Part shown: piece after piece, positions 13,235 to 15,264 of the stretch
How positions within the stretch are numbered: the stretch's first letter is position 1
How the letters are laid out: every line of letters begins with the position of its first letter
Assembly (NCBI GenBank): GCA_002293155.1
Contig: DBCQ01000023.1
Span: forward strand, 1 to 15,264
Length of the DNA: 15,264 bases
Origin: Burkholderiales bacterium UBA954
GTDB taxonomy: Bacteria > Pseudomonadota > Gammaproteobacteria > Burkholderiales > Burkholderiaceae_A
Reading direction: 5' to 3'
Position numbers and translations under genes: made by a program
The notes under the pieces: model-generated
What the model saw: only the letters and a program-made list of their open reading frames with translations
The model's database searches: none
Told to the model about the DNA's origin: nothing

Positions 13235-14320
13235 CTATGCTCGGCGTTCGGTCCAGCGCAGCCCAAGCCAAGCTCCCGCAACGATTGAAAGGGTCGCCAA
13301 AAGAGAGCCGGCCGCCAGCAGCGAGAGCCCCGAGATTCCCTGCCCGATCGTGCAGCCGAATGCGACGACCCCGCCTGCTCCCATCATGGCCGCGCCAATG
13401 AGATGGACCACTAAATCATGTCGGTCGAGGAAACCCTCGAGCCGAAAGCTCCTGCTCATGACCGCATGAACCCATGCGCCGAGGACCACTCCCGTCACCG
13501 TCATGATGCTAAAGGTAAAGGTTCGTGAGGTATCACTCCAGAACATGAATAAATCAATCCAGTAGGCCAGCGGTGCAACAAAGGTGAGCGACTCCACCCC
13601 GCGAGTGTTGGTTGCGACAAACCGGGCCTCTAGTGTGTTGGGGTCTTCCTCAATAAAGCCGATATTCCCCGTGGTGTACCAGGCGGCAGTAACAAGTAGG
13701 CCGATTGAGATTCCGCCGACAATGAGGCGGGGCTGAGATCGAAATTCTGGGCTCTTTAAAATGAAAATCAGAAATATGGCCGCAATTGTCAGCGTTGTGA
13801 TTAACCGATCAGCCTGCAGAAGGCTTGGAAGATCCTGGGGCATTGGTAGAGCAAGACTAATTTTCTCAATGGTCTCTACCCTAAGCACTGCGAGGATGCC
13901 GCGCATTGTCATGTAGGCGAAGATCGCCATGACAATAAAAACCACGAGAGCCTTTAGACTTCCTCCGCCGATCCGAATGAGTGTTCGGCTGCCACAGCCT
14001 GAGGCCAGGACCATTCCAAAACCAAAAAAGAGGCCACCAACGATATTCGAGAGCCAGAATAGCCGCGGGGCGGTGTAGAAGGATTCTTGAATCTCGATTG
14101 AACCAGTCAATATGAGCGCCTGCGTGCCGACGATGGCGGTTGTAATGGCCAACAACCACATGCGGAGTCGAGAGATGTCGCTGCCTGCATACCAATCGGA
14201 AATCGCACCTAAAATGCAAAACCCCGAGTAACGCGCGACCCAGCCGAGGCCAATACCAATGACGAGCCCGAGAGCGATAACAACGGTTTCGAGTGTGGAG
14301 ACTTCCTCTGGCGAGATCAT
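13235..14320 (-). CDS. YeeE/YedE family membrane protein (TsuA-like thiosulfate transporter)
   Basis: A 361-residue integral membrane protein of the YeeE/YedE family (Sulf_transp). The three conserved cysteines that pass thiosulfate along the pore in Spirochaeta thermophila TsuA are present in their motifs: Cys35 (YSGFCILGAISD), Cys109 (ASGCGSRTLIRIGGGSLKAL) and Cys323 (FGCTIGQGISGLSLLAAGS). The length fits a single-chain full transporter rather than the half-size YedE/YeeE pairs. Expected role: uptake of thiosulfate or a related sulfur species. No TusA-like partner gene (YeeD) is adjacent. It starts 23 bases after the cpoB stop with only a weak GAG upstream, so it may be read from the tol-pal transcript, and it ends 67 bases before the tRNA. 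Confidence 0.88.
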   Translation of the reverse strand: MISPEEVSTLETVVIALGLVIGIGLGWVARYSGFCILGAISDWYAGSDISRLRMWLLAITTAIVGTQALILTGSIEIQESFYTAPRLFWLSNIVGGLFFGFGMVLASGCGSRTLIRIGGGSLKALVVFIVMAIFAYMTMRGILAVLRVETIEKISLALPMPQDLPSLLQADRLITTLTIAAIFLIFILKSPEFRSQPRLIVGGISIGLLVTAAWYTTGNIGFIEEDPNTLEARFVATNTRGVESLTFVAPLAYWIDLFMFWSDTSRTFTFSIMTVTGVVLGAWVHAVMSRSFRLEGFLDRHDLVVHLIGAAMMGAGGVVAFGCTIGQGISGLSLLAAGSLLATLSIVAGAWLGLRWTERRA

Positions 14321-14343
14321 GTACTCGATTGTAGTGCGGATGT

Positions 14344-15186
14344 TTACTTCGACTGCTGGGCTTTTGCGGGGGCGGGCGCTGTCGCTGCTGGCCGTGGGAG
14401 AGCTTTGAGCCGATCTTTTGCCTCGGCAGCCGCGCTTGAATTGGGAAAGCTCTTAATAAGATTTTCAAGAATTCCCCGAGCTGTATTCGGGTTACCGGAT
14501 TCGGCCTGGCTTGCCGCAAGATTCAGTGTGGCCTGTGGCCGGGCGGGATGGTTTGGGAATTTCTCGATGAATTCCTGCCGCGCAAGAATTGAATTCTTGT
14601 AATCTTTGTCCGCGTAGAGGGCTGTTCCTCTGGTGAGGAGTACGTTAGCCGATAAGGCTGAACTGGGAAACGCCTGTTGAAATGCGAGAGCCGATTGGAC
14701 AGTTTTTTTAAACTCACCTGTGCGAAGGAGTTCTCGGAGTTCTTCGAACTGGATTTTTTCGCCAGGGCTTACGCGGTAGGTAGTGCCATCGACCGCAATC
14801 GCAACTGGCTCGACCTGCTTGATGCGTTGGTCTATCTGATTGATTCGTTGGTCGAGGTCTAGGTAAAGATCTTTTTGCTGGTTTTTACCCGCACTGGCGA
14901 GGCGGCCTGTTTCTTCGACTAATCCTCTTAGCCTGGCAATGTCTTGGCGAAGCCGTTCGTTTTCGTTAAGCAGCTGCAGCTGCCCCTGGGCGCTCGATTG
15001 CAGGCGCTTATCCATCTCCTCGATCGTTGAGGAGAGGGACTCGACACGAACCCTTAGATCGATAATCGCTCGACGGGCCTCATCATCGGAGAAGAGTGCA
15101 AGCGTTGGGCCCGCAAAGGTCGAGAGGGAAATAAAAATGGCCGCACTCGATATTGAGGCGGCCACTGATCGATAAAGACCTGTCAT
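14344..15186 (-). CDS. cpoB: Cell division coordinator CpoB (YbgF, Tol-Pal system)
   Basis: A 280-residue periplasmic protein: signal peptide residues 1-30 (cleavage after TLA), the LFSDDEARRAIIDLR start of the mature protein, a trimerising coiled coil (about 34-125), a linker (VDGTTYRVSPGEK) and a TPR domain (about 150-262; the QQAFPSSAL, EKFPNHPARPQA and KSFPNSSAA repeat ends are visible), then an Ala/Pro-rich tail. CpoB links PBP1B activity with Tol-driven outer membrane constriction at division. It begins 6 bases after the pal stop, the standard tolQRAB-pal-cpoB order. Full length with no damage seen. Confidence 0.95.
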   Translation of the reverse strand: MTGLYRSVAASISSAAIFISLSTFAGPTLALFSDDEARRAIIDLRVRVESLSSTIEEMDKRLQSSAQGQLQLLNENERLRQDIARLRGLVEETGRLASAGKNQQKDLYLDLDQRINQIDQRIKQVEPVAIAVDGTTYRVSPGEKIQFEELRELLRTGEFKKTVQSALAFQQAFPSSALSANVLLTRGTALYADKDYKNSILARQEFIEKFPNHPARPQATLNLAASQAESGNPNTARGILENLIKSFPNSSAAAEAKDRLKALPRPAATAPAPAKAQQSK

Positions 15187-15192
15187 TCGGGA

Positions 15193-15264
15193 TTATTTGA
15201 GCAAGGGATCCGCACGACGGTTCTCGGCCCAAGCGGCCTCGGTTGATCCCTTCGCACGCGGTTT
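15193..15264 (-). CDS. pal: Peptidoglycan-associated lipoprotein Pal, C-terminal end only
   Basis: The window edge cuts the gene; 23 codons and the stop (15195-15193) remain. They read ...STEAAWAENRRADPLLK, the well-conserved EAAWAENRRAD end of Pal. Pal is an outer membrane lipoprotein whose OmpA-like domain binds peptidoglycan and TolB. Its position 6 bases before cpoB on the same strand confirms the call. The rest of the tol-pal cluster should lie beyond the right edge. Confidence 0.9.
   Translation of the reverse strand, partial: KPRAKGSTEAAWAENRRADPLLK

Noticed and set aside
13087..13401. Plus-strand ORF of 104 codons beginning with GETRTRDQRIKSPLLYRLSY
   Set aside because: This peptide is the well-known false translation of the antisense of a tRNA gene; the first half lies over tRNA-Lys and the rest is antisense to yeeE.
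1..15264. CRISPR arrays, insertion sequences, integrases, prophage genes
   Set aside because: No regularly spaced repeats, terminal inverted repeats, transposase or integrase motifs were seen; all long ORFs with recognisable motifs are housekeeping, transport, cytochrome or photosynthesis related.

Overview
The window is ordinary, gene-dense bacterial chromosome from a phototrophic proteobacterium. The evidence for phototrophy is a full-length PucC/LhaA-type transporter, specific to bacteriochlorophyll-based light-harvesting assembly, at the left edge, and a PpaA/AerR-like cobalamin- or heme-binding photosynthesis regulator on the opposite strand. The taxonomic lean is Betaproteobacteria: the CpoB N-terminus after the signal peptide reads LFSDDEARRAIIDLR, a beta-like signature. 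The complete System I cytochrome c maturation operon and a tRNA-Lys close to cpoB would also fit Gammaproteobacteria, so class is not settled from sequence alone. No insertion sequence, integrase, CRISPR array or rRNA is visible, and no gap between genes exceeds about 150 bases.

Left two thirds, plus strand (1-9608): pucC-like gene; an unlisted 28-residue single-helix membrane protein; a complete ccmABCDEFGHI operon; a double-cupin protein; a 97-residue membrane protein; and a carboxymuconolactone decarboxylase family gene. Seven of the eight ccm junctions are ATGA start/stop overlaps, so the operon is built for translational coupling. The exception is ccmD-ccmE. A GC-rich hairpin can cover the ccmA ribosome binding site.

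Right third, minus strand (9621-15264, reading right to left): end of pal, cpoB, a YeeE/YedE (TsuA-like) thiosulfate importer, tRNA-Lys(UUU) with a terminator, then the AerR-like regulator, a divergent fabI, a cation diffusion facilitator and a class II aldolase. The two blocks converge at 9608/9621, where the A-rich codons of a lysine-rich tail on the plus strand read as the U-tract of a terminator for the minus-strand aldolase gene.

Working together: the ccm genes make the c-type cytochromes needed for cyclic photosynthetic and respiratory electron flow. The pucC-like protein serves light-harvesting assembly or pigment delivery, and the AerR-like protein probably tunes photosynthesis gene expression. 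The least explained parts are the 28-residue membrane protein after pucC, the double cupin plus 97-residue membrane protein pair after ccmI, and a possible 10-codon leader peptide overlapping the aerR-like start.
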